A stretch of DNA of 54,396 nt, from the NCBI GenBank assembly GCA_001586965.3, contig LUCW03001463.1, positions 1 to 54,396 of the forward strand. Direction: 5' to 3'. A program made the position numbers and the translations under genes. Source of the stretch: Sphaeroforma sirkka. Its lineage: Eukaryota > Opisthokonta > Ichthyosporea > Ichthyophonida. Position 1 is the stretch's first letter. Each line of letters opens with the position of its first letter. Of the stretch, positions 1-11,412 are shown one piece after another. The notes below the pieces were generated by a model. That model searched no databases. It was given only the letters and a program-made list of their open reading frames with translations, and had not been told where the DNA came from.

Positions 1-904
1 AACCGAAGTCATAAAAAAGACGTGATAGCATAATTCTGGTAAACAGGGGTAAACAAACGTTCTGCATATGCTCGATCTTTGTAACCACGAAGTAACGTGT
101 TACTCGGGCGCAGTTTTAATCAAACGTTGCTTGTAATTCACTATAGCGGCCAAAAAAAAAGTGAAACGGGAGTGTTCCAGTTCGAGGATTCATGCAGATA
201 TTCATTCGAGTCTAAACCCATTTCAAATGATAAGGCCACATATCCTCAACGTCGTCTAGTGCGGTACGCAAGAGTTTCTTAAGTCTCTATGACGTGTCTC
301 ATTTGCACCCTGTGTTTGAGGTTTGTAAGGAACACCACGCCTATGGGTCATGCCTGATACGAGTATAGTGTCTCCATTGCGTCGGTACAAAACTCACTAC
401 CGTTATCAGAACATAGTACTCTGGGGAAACCGAAGTCATTAAAGACGTGATAGCATAATTCTGCCACTGTTTGTGGACGTATGTTCGGTATTGCATAAAG
501 CAAGTTATAGCCCGAAGCCACACATAAGAAATGACAGATATATACATCGCCAGTATGCTTGAATCGGGGAGTTTAACCAAATCGACTATGACTCGGCGCA
601 TCGGTTGGTCTTCTGTCACACTTTTTAGGGTGCCCAACCGTATCGCTTGATCTGGTTCTTTTCACAATCAGTACAGCGTCGGTATACTTCACGTATGGTT
701 TCTTTCAGCGCCTGCACGAATAGCCATTTTATAAGAATGCTCATATGCTCGATGCGTTAAATTATGTATAATTTTAACTCTACTTTCGAGCTCCTCTAAG
801 TCAGTCAGATTCTGCGTAACGCTGGCTGGATGAACCATAGTCCTGTTGGAATGGGCAACCTCAGTATCAGGAGGGTAGACTCTGAGATACATAATTGACA
901 ACAT
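1..904 (-). pseudogene. A1 integrase, broken, with tandem duplication
   Basis: Remains of a DDE retrotransposon integrase. The 689-904 stretch carries the zinc-binding histidines (HNLTHRAYEH); its downstream CxxC (CTDC) lies around 670. The 341-637 stretch has the first catalytic region (VIVDLVKLP). Between 38 and 428 sits sequence that belongs further downstream in the integrase (compare A2 14486-14870), followed at 429 by a repeat of bases 1-37. The order therefore shows a tandem duplication of about 0.43 kb. No intact frame remains. Confidence 0.75.
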
Positions 905-1634
905 TAGATTGTTGAAGTATCTTCTTCAGTTGTTTCGCAACTCCTGGTTGTTCTTTAAGCAGTGCTTTAAGTAGTTGAGTGCGAGCTTCAGGTTCTCTTA
1001 GAGTTTTGAGTCTTTTGATCCATGGCCTTAGCTAGTTCCATGTTTTTTTACGATCTAATGCCGTTTCAATCGACATTACCTCGACTGCAATCTTGTTGGA
1101 TGCATGTGTTGTACGAGTCTTGAGCTTTTGTTCAAGCTCTTTAGACTCCTCTAGTTTAGCTAAGAATTCGGTTGAGGGTTTCCACTTAGTGGTACCTGCA
1201 GGACCGATGCGACAAACAATGGTGTGTTTCCAAGGTGTCTTCTTAATAGAATAGTATTCCTAGGGGCAGTGGGGTAGGCTCCTGAGAGATACATAATTAA
1301 CAACATTAGAATGTTGAAGTATCTTCTTCAGTTGTTTTGCAACTCCTGGCTGTTTTTTTAAGTAGCGCTTTAAGAAGTTGAGTGCGAGCTTCAGGTTCTC
1401 TTAGAGCTTTGAGTCTTTAATCCATGGCCTTCGGTAGTTCCATGTTTTTTACGATCTAATGCCGTCTCAATCAGCATCACCTCGACTGCATTCTTGTTGG
1501 GTGCATATGTTGTCCGAGTATTGAGCTTTTTTGTTCAAACTCCATAAACTCCTCTAGTTTAGCTAAGAACTCGGTTGAGGGTTTCGATGCGACAAACGAT
1601 GGTGTCTTTCCAAGGTGTCTTCTTAATAGAATAG
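870..1634 (-). repeat. Internal direct duplication between methyltransferase-like and integrase regions (A1)
   Basis: Two copies of about 0.38 kb, roughly 870-1262 and 1275-1634, cover the linker between the methyltransferase-like domain and the integrase HHCC region. The same duplication with the same junction (a short ggggtaggctcctgag motif) is in A2 at 15336-15722 and 15737-16117. It is absent from A3. A1 and A2 therefore share an ancestor that already carried it. Confidence 0.75.
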
Positions 1635-2139
1635 GATCCCTGATACAACAACGTGTCGGTTTCACGGTCGACATAGATAGGCTCGTCTTGTATAATATTA
1701 AATAAATCAAGTATCCATGGGTCGGAGCTACGAAGGGACAACACATCGTAATGGTAAACTTAGTAATATTAACATAATTTAACAACTGTGCGATAAGTTG
1801 CCAAAGTGGGTTAGCCCACGCATTTTACTTTGATAAGTCAAGTTGAAAGGCATCACCTTTAGGATGAGTCAACGACCTATAATCAGAAACCTGTTTGTTA
1901 TGTTCTGCAGCGAACATATCAATAGTAAATGGACCCCATCTTGATTGAGCGAGGTTAAACCATTTCTTATTTAGCATCAATCGGTTGCTAATAACTCTTT
2001 GACTGTTTTCTGGTAGTCGGGCACAAGTCGAGAGCATGTCAGGAAGATGGTTATGTATTCCTGGAATGTGTGTTATATTAAAAGCGAACTTGGCAATAAT
2101 GTCATGCCAGCGGCTCACCAACTGTGAATCAGGGTTCAT
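1480..2139 (-). pseudogene. A1 RNase H tail plus Dam-like methyltransferase domain, broken
   Basis: The frame at 1825-2139 holds the end of RNase H (HIPGIHNHLPDMLS) followed by the start of a Dam-like domain (WGPFTIDMFAAEHNKQV). The catalytic-type motif is at 1801-1812 and reads NPLW in this copy. The C-terminal part continues in 1477-1785 with frameshifts. The order RNase H, methyltransferase-like, integrase matches the other families in the window. The copy is not functional. Confidence 0.65.
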
Positions 2140-3329
2140 ATCTTTTAAGTATGTTAAAGACTTTTGATCACAGGCGACAGTAAAGTAACTTCCATAAAGG
2201 TAGTCTTTAAACTGTCTTAGCGCAGTAACTATAGCAAGGAGCTCTTGTTTAACGGTAGGGTAATTCCGTTGACTCTTATTATAACTCTTGCTAAAAAGAA
2301 TTGTATGTAGCGCGGTTTACCATTTATCGTTTGATAAAGCACTCCACCTACCGCTCGATCTAAAGCGTCGGTTGCTACTTGGAATGGGACACCATCCACA
2401 GGGTACTGCATGATGGGTGCGTCCATTACTTTACTTTTGACTAGTTTAAATGCATCATCACATTCTTTAGTCCAGAGCTTTCCCTAAGGTCCTTAAGTAA
2501 TGAGAAAGATGAGGTACCGAATCCGAGATGAAGTTAACAAACCCACACACCGAGTTCACATCTCTTCCAGTAATCGGTGTTGATAAATCCAACAGAAATT
2601 GTTTCTTGCCAGGATCAATTCCTACCCCTGCTGCAGATTCCTTGTAACCAAGTAAGTGTACAATAGTATCTTTAGCAAAAGAACACTTGTCCTCGTTAAT
2701 CTTAAGTTTGGCATGGTTAAGTCGCTTTAAGACTTCCTTAACGATTTTAGCATGTTCATGTGCTGTCTTTGTAATAATAACTATATCATATAAATATACT
2801 GATACGTTATCCAACAGGTCCGCAAATAGCTCCCATCATAACTTGTTGGAAGAAAGTAGGTACCATGTCTAAGCCTTCAGGTGCACCTTTAAACTGGTAC
2901 TTCTTACCTTGCCAAGTAAAGGAAAATTATTTCCTATGCGGCTCATATATTTGCAATTGATGGAATGCAGCTTTTAATTCTACCTTGGAAAAGATAGTCG
3001 CATATTCCATTTTGCGTAGTATCTCGCTTATCTTTGGTCCTAGTACTACTCTTGTTTTTACTAAACGTTCTATCAGATTTATATTGATCGACCGCTAAGA
3101 GAGCTAAGTTAACTGGGGTTGCATCATAATTGATTTCAATTAGACCCTGTTTTAAGCAATCTTCAATTTGGGTTTTGACAACGTCTTTGTGTCTCCAACT
3201 CACGTAGTTATGTGAAGGACACTTTAATTTAGAGAAGTCGACGTTTGTTAAGTCAAGCTTAACTTATCCGTTAGAGAACCTAAACATACACCAGTCAGTT
3301 ATTGCAATCTTTCTGTTTTGTATAATTAA
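2140..3329 (-). pseudogene. A1 reverse transcriptase / RNase H, broken
   Basis: The fragment at 2943-3203 begins MSWRHKDVVKTQIEDCLKQG and corresponds to the RT N-terminus. The fragment at 2467-2814 has a YLYD in place of the YLDD catalytic motif seen in A2 and then the RT thumb/connection. The fragment at 2229-2426 carries the start of RNase H (VATDALDRAVGGVLYQ). Frameshifts and stops separate the pieces. Homology is clearest by comparison with A2 (16435-17870). Confidence 0.75.
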
Positions 3330-3365
3330 GGGTGGTTTTTTTTAACGAGGAGTTTCCAATAAATC
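3330..3365 (+). repeat. Left terminal inverted repeat
   Basis: GGGTGGTT, a T-run and AACGAG at 3330-3349. The reverse complement of the right end gives GGGTGGTTCTTAACGAG. The main difference is the T-run length, and weaker similarity continues beyond. Confidence 0.7.
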
Positions 3366-3573
3366 CGTTTAATTAAAGATATTTTTTCAACCAATGAGAA
3401 CACATAGTTTTTGTTTTTCGAAGATTCATTAAACAACAAGGTGCTCAGAATTTGTTGTTAAAGGCTAACGAAAAAAACGAGAATACGTACCGTTAAAGTA
3501 CGTTTGTCGACTGTGACGTAGAATAAATAAAAAAACATTTCATTGGTAGAATGTAAAACTGCCCTTTACAAAT

Positions 3574-4095
3574 GTGGTGTCAAATGTTGTGTGTTTTCAC
3601 TGTTTTGAGCGCTCAATTCAATTGTGCACACACACATATATGAAGTTGTCGGTTATAGGTAGATCCACACTCGATTATCTATGGAAACAGTACAGAGGGA
3701 ACATAGTCGAATACGAACATAAAACGAAGAACATGAAGGAATCATATTGCACAAGTGTTATTGACTCGCAAACTATACCATGTCGGCATCGCAACAGTAG
3801 GTTAATGCAGCATCGAACCCGAATACTATGGGGACGCAGCACACAGCATCGACTTCCTCAGGGATTGAAACCAATCCTATGCAGAATGCTAGCACACCGT
3901 CGTCGAATCAATCGATGGCAGATCACTTCTCAAGCGTCTTCGAGCTCTTCAGGTACTTCATCGGATTCGCAAGGAGAGACAAATTTTCAAGGAGAGACAA
4001 AGAGTGTAACGAGAGGCGCACATAGCAGCCAAATTTTTCAGCATGGCTTCGTGGATCGGCGTGCAAAGAACACATATAAAGGGAAGAAATGCTAG
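3574..4095 (+). pseudogene. Possible 5' part of transposon-carried ORF, uncertain
   Basis: An open frame of 173 codons within the Harbinger-type element. No domain is recognised. A different frame near 3780-3990 gives a Ser/Thr/Asn-rich, low-complexity protein that looks more like a natural N-terminus. The true frame is undecided. It lies just upstream, on the same strand, of the better-supported ORFs at 4190-5271, so it may be the broken start of that gene. Confidence 0.3.
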
Positions 4096-4189
4096 GTCTT
4101 ACCGTTAGAGGAGTACCTGTCAAACGTGATGTAGCAGGCGAAATTATGTATTCACGAGAGCATGTTTATGATGTACATGACAAGAAGCG

Positions 4190-5399
4190 TTGTATGATAA
4201 TGATAGAGCAACAACTGGCTTTCCTAATTGGCTCTCGACCCCTCTAAACATAACACCAAAGAAGAAGCACAAAGTAATAAGCAAGACCAAGGTGAAGAAA
4301 GACAAACAAGAAATTCCAGTAAAACAGAAGGATGAGGCGATGACGCTTCGAAAGACTGACAATGAATTTGCACGATTCTGTGCAATTATTACGGATGAGA
4401 AACACTACGACGGGCTTGTATCACTAGAAGAGGGTGATACACGAGCTATGCTTGACAATAAGGCTACCGGAGACAGAAATGTATTTTGGGTCGATGTAAC
4501 TCAAGACTTTATGAATCCCGATTATGCATGGAACATGACAAATGGTGAAGCCGATACAAGCAATTCTGACAGCGATGACGATAATGTTGACGATGCTATT
4601 CTGCGAGCACGAGTAACTAAGCACGCTGACAAGTTAGCTGAATGGCGTAGAAAGAAGTCACAGTATCCAGCTTCTCCTCCACTCGAACAGTGGAAAAGGA
4701 CTGGGATGTCCTGAATGTTACCCAGAAGATCATGATTGGGCGAATAGGACGAGTCGATCCTATGGATATGACATTTACAACACAGGCCCGAAAGATGTTT
4801 GGAGACATTATTTGCAAGACAGCCGTGAGAAACAGACTAATCTCTTGGTGGAAAGATGCCAAATCTAGCTTTGCGGTTGTGCAAACAAATAAGGAGATAT
4901 CTGGCCATCATGCGCCCACATTTATGGGTTTCTTTAATGGTAAGAGTTGTGCACTGATGTTGTACACGTACATATTGCCACGTGGGGAGGGTGCTTTAGA
5001 AGCACTCTGTGCTGTTGCAGGAGGCCCACTAACAACTGGGATGTCTAGTGCGATTGAATGGGAAGTTACAGAAGTTTCTGATTGCGCTGACTCCGGTGTG
5101 TCCACAACATCAACCGGACGTACACGCAGCGCCAAACATGAAAAGGAGCTAAAGAGGAAAGAACAGGCCATGAAAGAATTGGCGCGTTCAAAGGAAAGCG
5201 ACGAAGCTATGAACAAAACATTTTTAAAGGGATACAGATGTTCATTGATAGCGACAACGTGCGAAACATAGCTACACTTTCAAAAAGAAATACTGGAACT
5301 CAAGAAAGCTATACTACTAGAGTTGATGATGATGAAGAGCTAGAAAAAATGTTTACCAAAGCACTCAAAAGGCAAAAGATGAGTTTAAGGCTCTACTAG
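4190..5399 (+). pseudogene. Unknown transposon-associated protein with acidic middle and coiled-coil tail
   Basis: Two overlapping frames (4190-4714, 4690-5271) look like one gene with a frameshift near 4700. The first part is Lys-rich (PKKKHKVISKTKVKKDK, a plausible nuclear localisation signal), then a compact region (FARFCAIITDEKHYDGL ... FWVDVTQDFMNPDYAW), then an acidic run (SDSDDDNVDD). The second part ends in a Lys/Glu/Arg helix (KHEKELKRKEQAMKEL) that should form a coiled coil. Coiled-coil-like residues continue in another frame to about 5399. AATAAA-type signals follow at 5430-5450. PIF/Harbinger elements usually encode a second DNA-binding protein; this could fill that role, but I do not recognise its family. 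Confidence 0.5.
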
Positions 5400-5484
5400 G
5401 TTATGTGTATACTACATAGTGTATAATGTAAAATAAATGAAAATAAACCTATTGTAGAGCAGCAGATATTTATTATTTATATTA

Positions 5485-5645
<161 letters not shown>

Positions 5646-5670
5646 CAAAGCTCAGCATTTATTTGATCAG

Positions 5671-6624
5671 TTATGAAAACTGAATTAATATATTCATCAT
5701 TGCTTTTGCTGTAAATGTATGTAGTATAAACATAATTGTCCTAACTACAGAATTGTTCCAATAGTGCCGTTTCTCCAAATAATCACGGGGAGATCGTGTG
5801 TCGATGTGGGATGTTCGCACTTCTATATTATCTCTAGATGTTGGCCATATAGAACTTTCACTGCGCTGTACTGACTGCGTAGGACGAATACTTTCAACGC
5901 GGAGGAGGGCACATTGTGTGATGTCCATGTCTTGGTTGTGTTCTATCATAGCTCTGATTAAAAATATCAATTAATGTCTCCGATATACGGAAAGGAACAC
6001 GTACAACCCATTTCGCATGATATTCGTAGCCGCTTTCAATGTATTCGTCGTCCTCGTCGTCACTTCCTAGATTTTCAATACCTTACTTGGAATGGCTCTT
6101 CGTTCAGGATGCTAACACATTAAATGTATAAAGCAGATGTGAAAGGATCACCCCGAACCAGTAATCTGCCAAAGTCTAATTGCATTTCACCATCATACAT
6201 CATCCTCCAAGTGCTATTTGTATAGATGTTCGAAACCAATCGACAACATCTCCTAATGTTTTAAGTACATGCCCTGATGTTGGTTTGAGAAAGGCAACAC
6301 TTGATTGAATCACTTCTGAGATGTCTTCAATACTTAAAGTTTCAACTGTGGTAATGCATTCTTAGCAATTTTGATTATACCATTCGTAGTTCTACTTACC
6401 GAAAAAGGTCGAAAGTGTGCGATACAGATCCAGCGTCTGGCACTCCAGAATTTAGCAGTCTTCTTGCTGTAATCATCATGTCTTGTTAGTTGCTTGACAT
6501 ATTTTGCTCTCATAACTTCATCACTAGGAAATCTAACTAGTGATATTTTAGATTTGCATGAAGACACAGTGCATTGTGCAACCATTGTGTGTAAAAGGAT
6601 TGATTGAAGTGGACTCACAGACAA
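5671..6624 (-). pseudogene. THAP zinc-finger protein carried by the transposon, frameshifted
   Basis: The frame at 6624-6334 contains a C2CH THAP-type finger. If the start is Met14 (6585), the protein opens MVAQCTVSSC, as THAP proteins usually do. Ligands are C18, C23, C67 and H70 (Cx4C, 43 residues, Cx2H), followed by the conserved F and P (CIAHFRP); an FPSD motif is at 32-35. Just before the stop the downstream frame reads TVETLSIEDISEVIQS and stays open to about 6130, suggesting a frameshift. A further open stretch (5970-5671) may be its remote C-terminus but has no recognised domain. THAP fingers bind DNA and occur in P-element transposases and related proteins; here it probably recognises transposon DNA. 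Confidence 0.6.
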
Positions 6625-6639
6625 TATATAATAAATATA

Positions 6640-7077
6640 TATCGCATTCTATAATTTTTACGCCCGTGTACATATTATGACCACTTTTTCAATCCCAAAA
6701 AATCAATGATTTTTTTCGAATGCTATTATTTTGACCATTATCATAAAAAAATAGGTAGCCAATTTGAGACGATATGTGGACACATATTGAGCTGCTGACG
6801 CTCTCATCGTTGATAGAACAAGCTATAACTAAAGATTGAACTCAAAGAGACTACAATGAACACGTATATTAGTTAATAGCACTGACGGAGTCCGAAATGT
6901 ACTTTTAGGCACGATATTTGTCCTCACACAATAAAAGAGTATTATGAGTTTGACCATAACTGGTCTGAGAATTACAATAGATGAATACCAAACGATACTT
7001 TTTTATACCATTGTGTAATGATGAAATTATAGCCATTATCATGTTTTTGGTATCGTTTTGTATGTCTTAGCGTTGTA

Positions 7078-7130
<53 letters not shown>

Positions 7131-7400
7131 CGACTGTATCGTATCATTGTTGGGTGTAAATATTTGTACACATATCACCCAAGATTAACTTAAAAAAGAC
7201 TACATTGAACACGTATGTTGATATATATGTATATACAGATATATATATATATATATATACATATAACGACTGTATCGTATCATTGTTGGGTGTAAATATT
7301 TGTACACATATCACCCAACATTCTAAAACTAATGCATTCAAAGATCAACGGTATCATCGATAAAATTTCAATTCTTTATTTGAGTGATACATAAAGTATT
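6640..7400. repeat. Non-coding stretch with TA runs and a direct repeat of about 53 bp
   Basis: (TA)n runs lie at about 7080-7128 and 7221-7260. The segment beginning CGACTGTATCGTATC occurs at 7131-7182 and again at 7267-7319, each just after a TA run. A related motif, GACTACA(T/A)TGAACACGTAT, occurs near 6850 and 7198. I see nothing coding here. Confidence 0.8.
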
Positions 7401-7840
7401 TACGATCAGTGTGTGGGTGTACATGTTTGTGTGTGTGTAGGTGTTATTGCCTGAGTACGCGCGCATTTGTTTTTAAGCCTATGTATTTGTGTTGTGTGTA
7501 TAGACGTGTACACGTGTACACAAACGACCACGTGTACACGTAGGTGTGTCTGTTGTGTGTGTTTGGTATAAATATATATATATATGTGTGTACACACACA
7601 CGTGTACACGTGTATATAACGCGCATACGTGTCACAAACTACCAAACACACCTGGATCAATGCAAGTGCGTGTAGGTTTCTTTGGTTCTACACACTTGCA
7701 CTTGATTGATTTGTTTGTGTGTGCTTGGTTATTTGTGTGAATATTTGCGTGTTTGTGTGTAGGTGTACATGATTGTGTGCGGGTGTACATGTTTTGTGTG
7801 TACCCGCGTTTATACATATTGTTTATTATCTTGTTCCATT
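7400..7840. repeat. GT/CA-rich degenerate minisatellite
   Basis: A long purine/pyrimidine-alternating stretch built from variants of GTGTGGGTGTACATG, with palindromic CGTGTACACG blocks around 7505-7615. Open frames in it translate to Thr/His/Tyr/Val-rich repeats and are by-products of the repeat. It is adjacent to the 3' end of the transposase gene. Confidence 0.85.
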
Positions 7841-7849
7841 CTTGTTTCT

Positions 7850-8945
7850 TTACAGATTTGAATCAGGCCTGCATAATTTGTTGTTCTCTATGTACTGCTT
7901 GATAACTTCGCGCTCTGTTTTGCCTCTAAGGGACGAAGGCCGGAGAGTACGATCGGGATGCCGAAATTGTGGTCCTAGACGCCCAGTTATATCTGTACGC
8001 AGTGCTCCTGCATCTATATTATTAGCTCGTCTATATCCATCTCCTGATAGACAATAATTATGTAGCTTAGCTAGAACTGTAACAACTCTTGGAGCGCGTT
8101 TAAAATCTAAACGCAAGGGTTGCCATAGAAGGCCCCATTTTCGGACTATAACTCCAAAGGCCTGCTCGATATGCATGCGAGATTGAGACTGGAAATAATT
8201 GTATTCGTCTCATGCATCGCCCATTGCTTCACGAGTACCAGGATAGGGTGTAAGCATATGGTTGGTACATCTGTAGGCTGCATCACCCAGTACGTAGTAA
8301 AACATGGGTAAATTCTCCACTAGCAGGTCAAACCTGGTATATTCCCAAGCTCGACGATCATGCATACTACCGTAGTTTGCATCACATATGGCTTGGGCAT
8401 TCAGCCCATAACCAGTCTTATGTCCAGAATATAAACGACGCATATACTGACATCTATTTAATGGAGGAAAAGCTATGCGCACAAATAAGCCATCGGCGAC
8501 GGCAACACAACGGCTAATCACCCCGTGAGTAGAGTGTGTGTGATTTGAACTCTTCTGCTGTTTTGGCAATCTCTTCTTCCACTTTTGGAAAGCGGAAATA
8601 CAGGAAACTCAAACCATCAATTGCGTATAAAACTCTCCAAAATATGTAGTAAACAGGAGCAGAATAAATCCCAAACGCAATTTTAATATCTTGGTATTTT
8701 CCGCCGGCTGCTATACGCAGGAAGACAGCAAGTTGTACCTCCTATCTATTGCACCTCCTCTCAACATGTCCATCTTTTTGTTTCTTCTGCATGTTTTGTA
8801 TATCTCACGTGCAAGAAACAAAAACTTTGGGTACTTCGTACGAAAAGTGTTCTCAAAGCTGCGTTCTGTTTGTAGCAGAGCGCAGAGTGTTTGCCAGTTC
8901 GCGCGAGTACGAGCAACAAGCGTCTCTCTATTGCACTTCACCTGA
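7850..8945 (-). pseudogene. PIF/Harbinger DDE_Tnp_4 transposase, broken
   Basis: Endonuclease of a cut-and-paste transposon, read from about 8945 down. The N-terminal frame (8941-8711) resembles the helical region before the nuclease. After a frameshift near 8735 it continues QLAVFLRIAAGGKYQDIKIA, a typical Harbinger N-terminal segment. A second frameshift near 8523 leads into the nuclease. Catalytic residues are visible: D in VADGLFV (about 8494), D in VLGDAAYRC (about 8284), and E in RMHIEQAFGVIVRKW (about 8167). An in-frame TGA at about 8208 separates the last two. Two frameshifts and one stop make this copy inactive unless they are consensus errors. Confidence 0.8.
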
Positions 8946-9059
8946 AAGCTGGAAAGTCCGTCACCACCACTCTATTCCTTTCCATTGCTCTCAGCAGCAA
9001 GTAAAGTTTAGACAGCATCACTCGTCGCTTGTGTGTTACCGCCTTGTTCTTTAAGAGGG

Positions 9060-9829
9060 ACATTGTTATTATGAACTACTTTCTGTATATAGTATAGTAC
9101 ACTACAACCAACAGAAGATTCATAAAGTATGTAGGCAATGATGCACTGTACTCTAATATACTATAACAAACAAAAACTAAAAAAAAGTTGTTTACAAAAT
9201 GTGAAAATGTCAATACGGGCCACACAACGATGCTTTGACACTCAATATTCTGTAGCATTTGGGTACCATTATTGGCATATTGTCAGAGTCCAGATTTTCG
9301 AAATCTCAGGATTCCCAAATCCTGATTTCAGGTTTCTGACCCAATTCCTGATATTGGAGTCATCAGAAATATGGCGGGGCACTTGGACAAATATCCAAGA
9401 GCCGTGTGTGAGAGAAACACTCAAGTGAAAATATCAGTCTAGTGAATTTATCAGAATTCTAAAGATCAGAATAAAGGCTCGGACGAATCTCTTTACCTAA
9501 GGCTTAACCTAGCTGAGAGATTCGTACTCGAGAAGAGGTCTATTGTTTCCTTTGGTCGTATCTTTATCAGTACTCTCAAACTCTACAATTCTACCATATT
9601 GCAACCAATAGAAAGACGCAGCATTGCTCGTATATTTGAGCGGCATAGGTATACTATTTTTTTTTTTGTGGATTTCATCAACCACTAGGATGGCTTTATT
9701 CTCAAAACTTACGGTTTCAATTCCAACGGCTGGGATGGCAAAAAAAAAAAAAACTGAGCCAAGGACTGTCGCAAAAGTACCCTTTAATTTTATTTACTTT
9801 TAATGGAGACATCTCGTTAAGAACCACCC
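9060..9829. other. Non-coding end of the Harbinger-type element
   Basis: No supported gene. It contains poly-T (about 9657-9668) and poly-A (about 9740-9752) runs and the right terminal inverted repeat (9811-9829). Short open frames in this stretch show no recognisable domain. Confidence 0.6.
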
Positions 9830-10262
9830 TAAGTCCATAATTATATCAGTAAAGTGCGGAATCATATCTTTTGCTTCACCTGCCGGAGGTTTAGGTATCT
9901 CTAACATGTTATCATCTGACTGATCTTTATTTGGGTCTAGCCCATTAGGCAGACCAGTGAGAGTTACACCTAAACTGAGAAGATCAGTCATACCTATAGT
10001 TAAATTGTATTTCTGAGACATGTCAGTACCGATTAGGTGAGTCTTTACTTCTCTTCTATCTGACAACATTATGTGTGCATAGTCAATGGCTTCTTCGCAA
10101 GTGGTTACTTTGCTACTTCCCAAGATTTAATTAGTTTCGTTATGGATAGCCATATTTGTAGCGTAGCTACTCGGCTTGAGATAGCAGAGAATTCAAGCCC
10201 TGGATCAAAAAGTGCTATAGCTTTTTCTCATTTACATAAACGGTTTGAAATATACGTTTATC
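9830..10262 (-). pseudogene. A1 retropepsin-like protease, broken
   Basis: Continuation of A1 beyond the Harbinger insertion, colinear with A2 17871-18303. The frame at 10123-9830 reads CEEAIDYAHIMLSDRREV and then IGMTDLLSLGVTLTGLPNG, the C-terminal part of a retroviral-type aspartic protease. Upstream in another frame is the active-site region ALFDPGLEFSAIS, with DPG where most retropepsins have DTG or DSG. The fragment ends at TATC (10259-10262), immediately abutting an LTR terminus in opposite orientation. Confidence 0.65.
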
Positions 10263-10335
10263 TGTAGTAATACGGCCTCCGGTCAGTCTAAAATATCAAG
10301 ATCAATTGAGGTAATACATTGGTTTTTATTTGTAT
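10263..10335 (+). repeat. Duplicated first 73 bp of family A LTR
   Basis: Begins TGTAGTAATACGGCCTCC, the family A LTR start, and runs into a full LTR starting again at 10336 with TGTAGAAATACGG. It is either a tandem duplication of the LTR terminus or a very short LTR remnant. Confidence 0.8.
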
Positions 10336-10929
10336 TGTAGAAATACGGCCTCCGGTCAGTCTAAAATATCAAGATCAATTGAGATAATACATTGGTTTTT
10401 ATTTGTATTTTAAATAATTTAGTACAAGCTCTTTTTCCAATATTTCCAAAGTGTTCTAAATTCACTTTGATGGCTCCAATAGCCTGAGTATTTGGTATGA
10501 CTCATCTACTTGGACCTATTTGAGACATTAGTAGATGTAGGATATTATAAACTAAATTTTATAATCTCCGAACTACTACTTATAGATTTTGGTCCTCCCG
10601 CCAATCTCCAAAATCCAATAAGTCTTTTTCTTTTTTTAACTTTTCTTCAGATGGAACTTTATTTATATCAGCTAATGTATTAACGTGACTTACGTTATTA
10701 TGTCTATTTACAAATTAGGCAAGTGGTCATGAACACTTAGTACTTCTAGTGAAATTATTCAATAAAGAACAGCTAGAGGTACGCCCTGTGTGATCGAGGA
10801 TATTTGGGCTCTTAACAAGAGGCAGTCCCGATCATTCTTACACAAGCTACCACTGCTAAATCCTAACTGACTAAATTGTATTTTAGTTTAATATAGTTTG
10901 AAACCTAGTAATTTCCATCGAAGTTTACA
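10336..10929 (+). repeat. Family A LTR, full length (594 bp), plus orientation
   Basis: Starts TGTAGAAATACGG and ends GAAGTTTACA. It is the reverse complement of the LTR at 13031-13629. It has TG...CA termini. It acts as the 5' LTR of the plus-strand gag segment that follows, and it directly abuts (through the 73 bp duplication) the truncated A1 protease. Confidence 0.85.
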
Positions 10930-11412
10930 CCTCTTGGAAAGAGCCTTAATATCCTCGATCACACAGGACTTACCTCTAGCTATTCTTTATTAAATAATTT
11001 TCACTAAAAGTACTGTGTTCATGACCACATGCCTAATTTGTAGATAGACATAAGAACGTAAGTGAAGTTAATACATTGGCTAATATAAATAAAGTTCCAT
11101 CTGAGGAAAAATTAAAAAATTAAAAAGACTTATTGGATTTTAGAGATTGGCGGGAAGACCAAAACCTGTAAGTATTAGTTCAAAGATTATAAAATTTAGT
11201 TTATATTATCCTACATTTACTATCGTCTCAAATAGGTCCAAGTAAATGAATCAAACCAAACACTCAGGCTATTGGATCCATCAAAGTGAATTTAGAACAC
11301 TTTGAAATGTTGGTAAAAAGAATTTGTATTGAATTATTATATAAACAATTAAAACCAATATGTTATCTCATTTGATCTTGATATTTTAGACTGACCGGAG
11401 AACGTATTTCTA
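10930..11412 (-). repeat. Family A LTR fragment, inverted and divergent
   Basis: Aligns with 13142-13627 in the same orientation as that LTR, but with many substitutions (for example gaccggagaacg for gaccggaggccg). It lacks the first 110 bp or so and the terminal CA. Together with 10336-10929 it forms an LTR-LTR palindrome. It looks older than the other A LTRs. Confidence 0.8.

Larger units (their letters stand above)
1..3329 (-). mobile_element. Ty3/gypsy-like element A1, 3' part (pol), degenerate
   Basis: Family A pol read on the minus strand and cut by the window start. In coding order from 3329 down: RT fragments (2943-3203, 2467-2814), RNase H (2229-2426 and upstream of 2000), methyltransferase-like domain (about 2000-1480), integrase zinc-binding region (689-904) and integrase core (341-637). 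It aligns along its length with A2 (13758-17870) but has more frameshifts and stops, so it is a dead copy. The right end at 3329 is the insertion site of the Harbinger-type element; the protease part resumes at 9830. Positions 1-37 repeat 429-463, so the left edge lies inside a tandem duplication. Confidence 0.85.

Noticed and set aside
341..637. Host genes among the many short ORFs of 60-100 codons
   Set aside because: Those examined are fragments or antisense shadows of retrotransposon genes, or repeat translations.
5671..5970. Independent gene on the minus strand
   Set aside because: No domain is visible and it may be the decayed C-terminus of the THAP gene; evidence is too weak for a separate entry.
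7406..7817. Overlapping open frames rich in Thr, His, Tyr and Val
   Set aside because: They are translations of the GT/CA minisatellite on both strands and have no domain.
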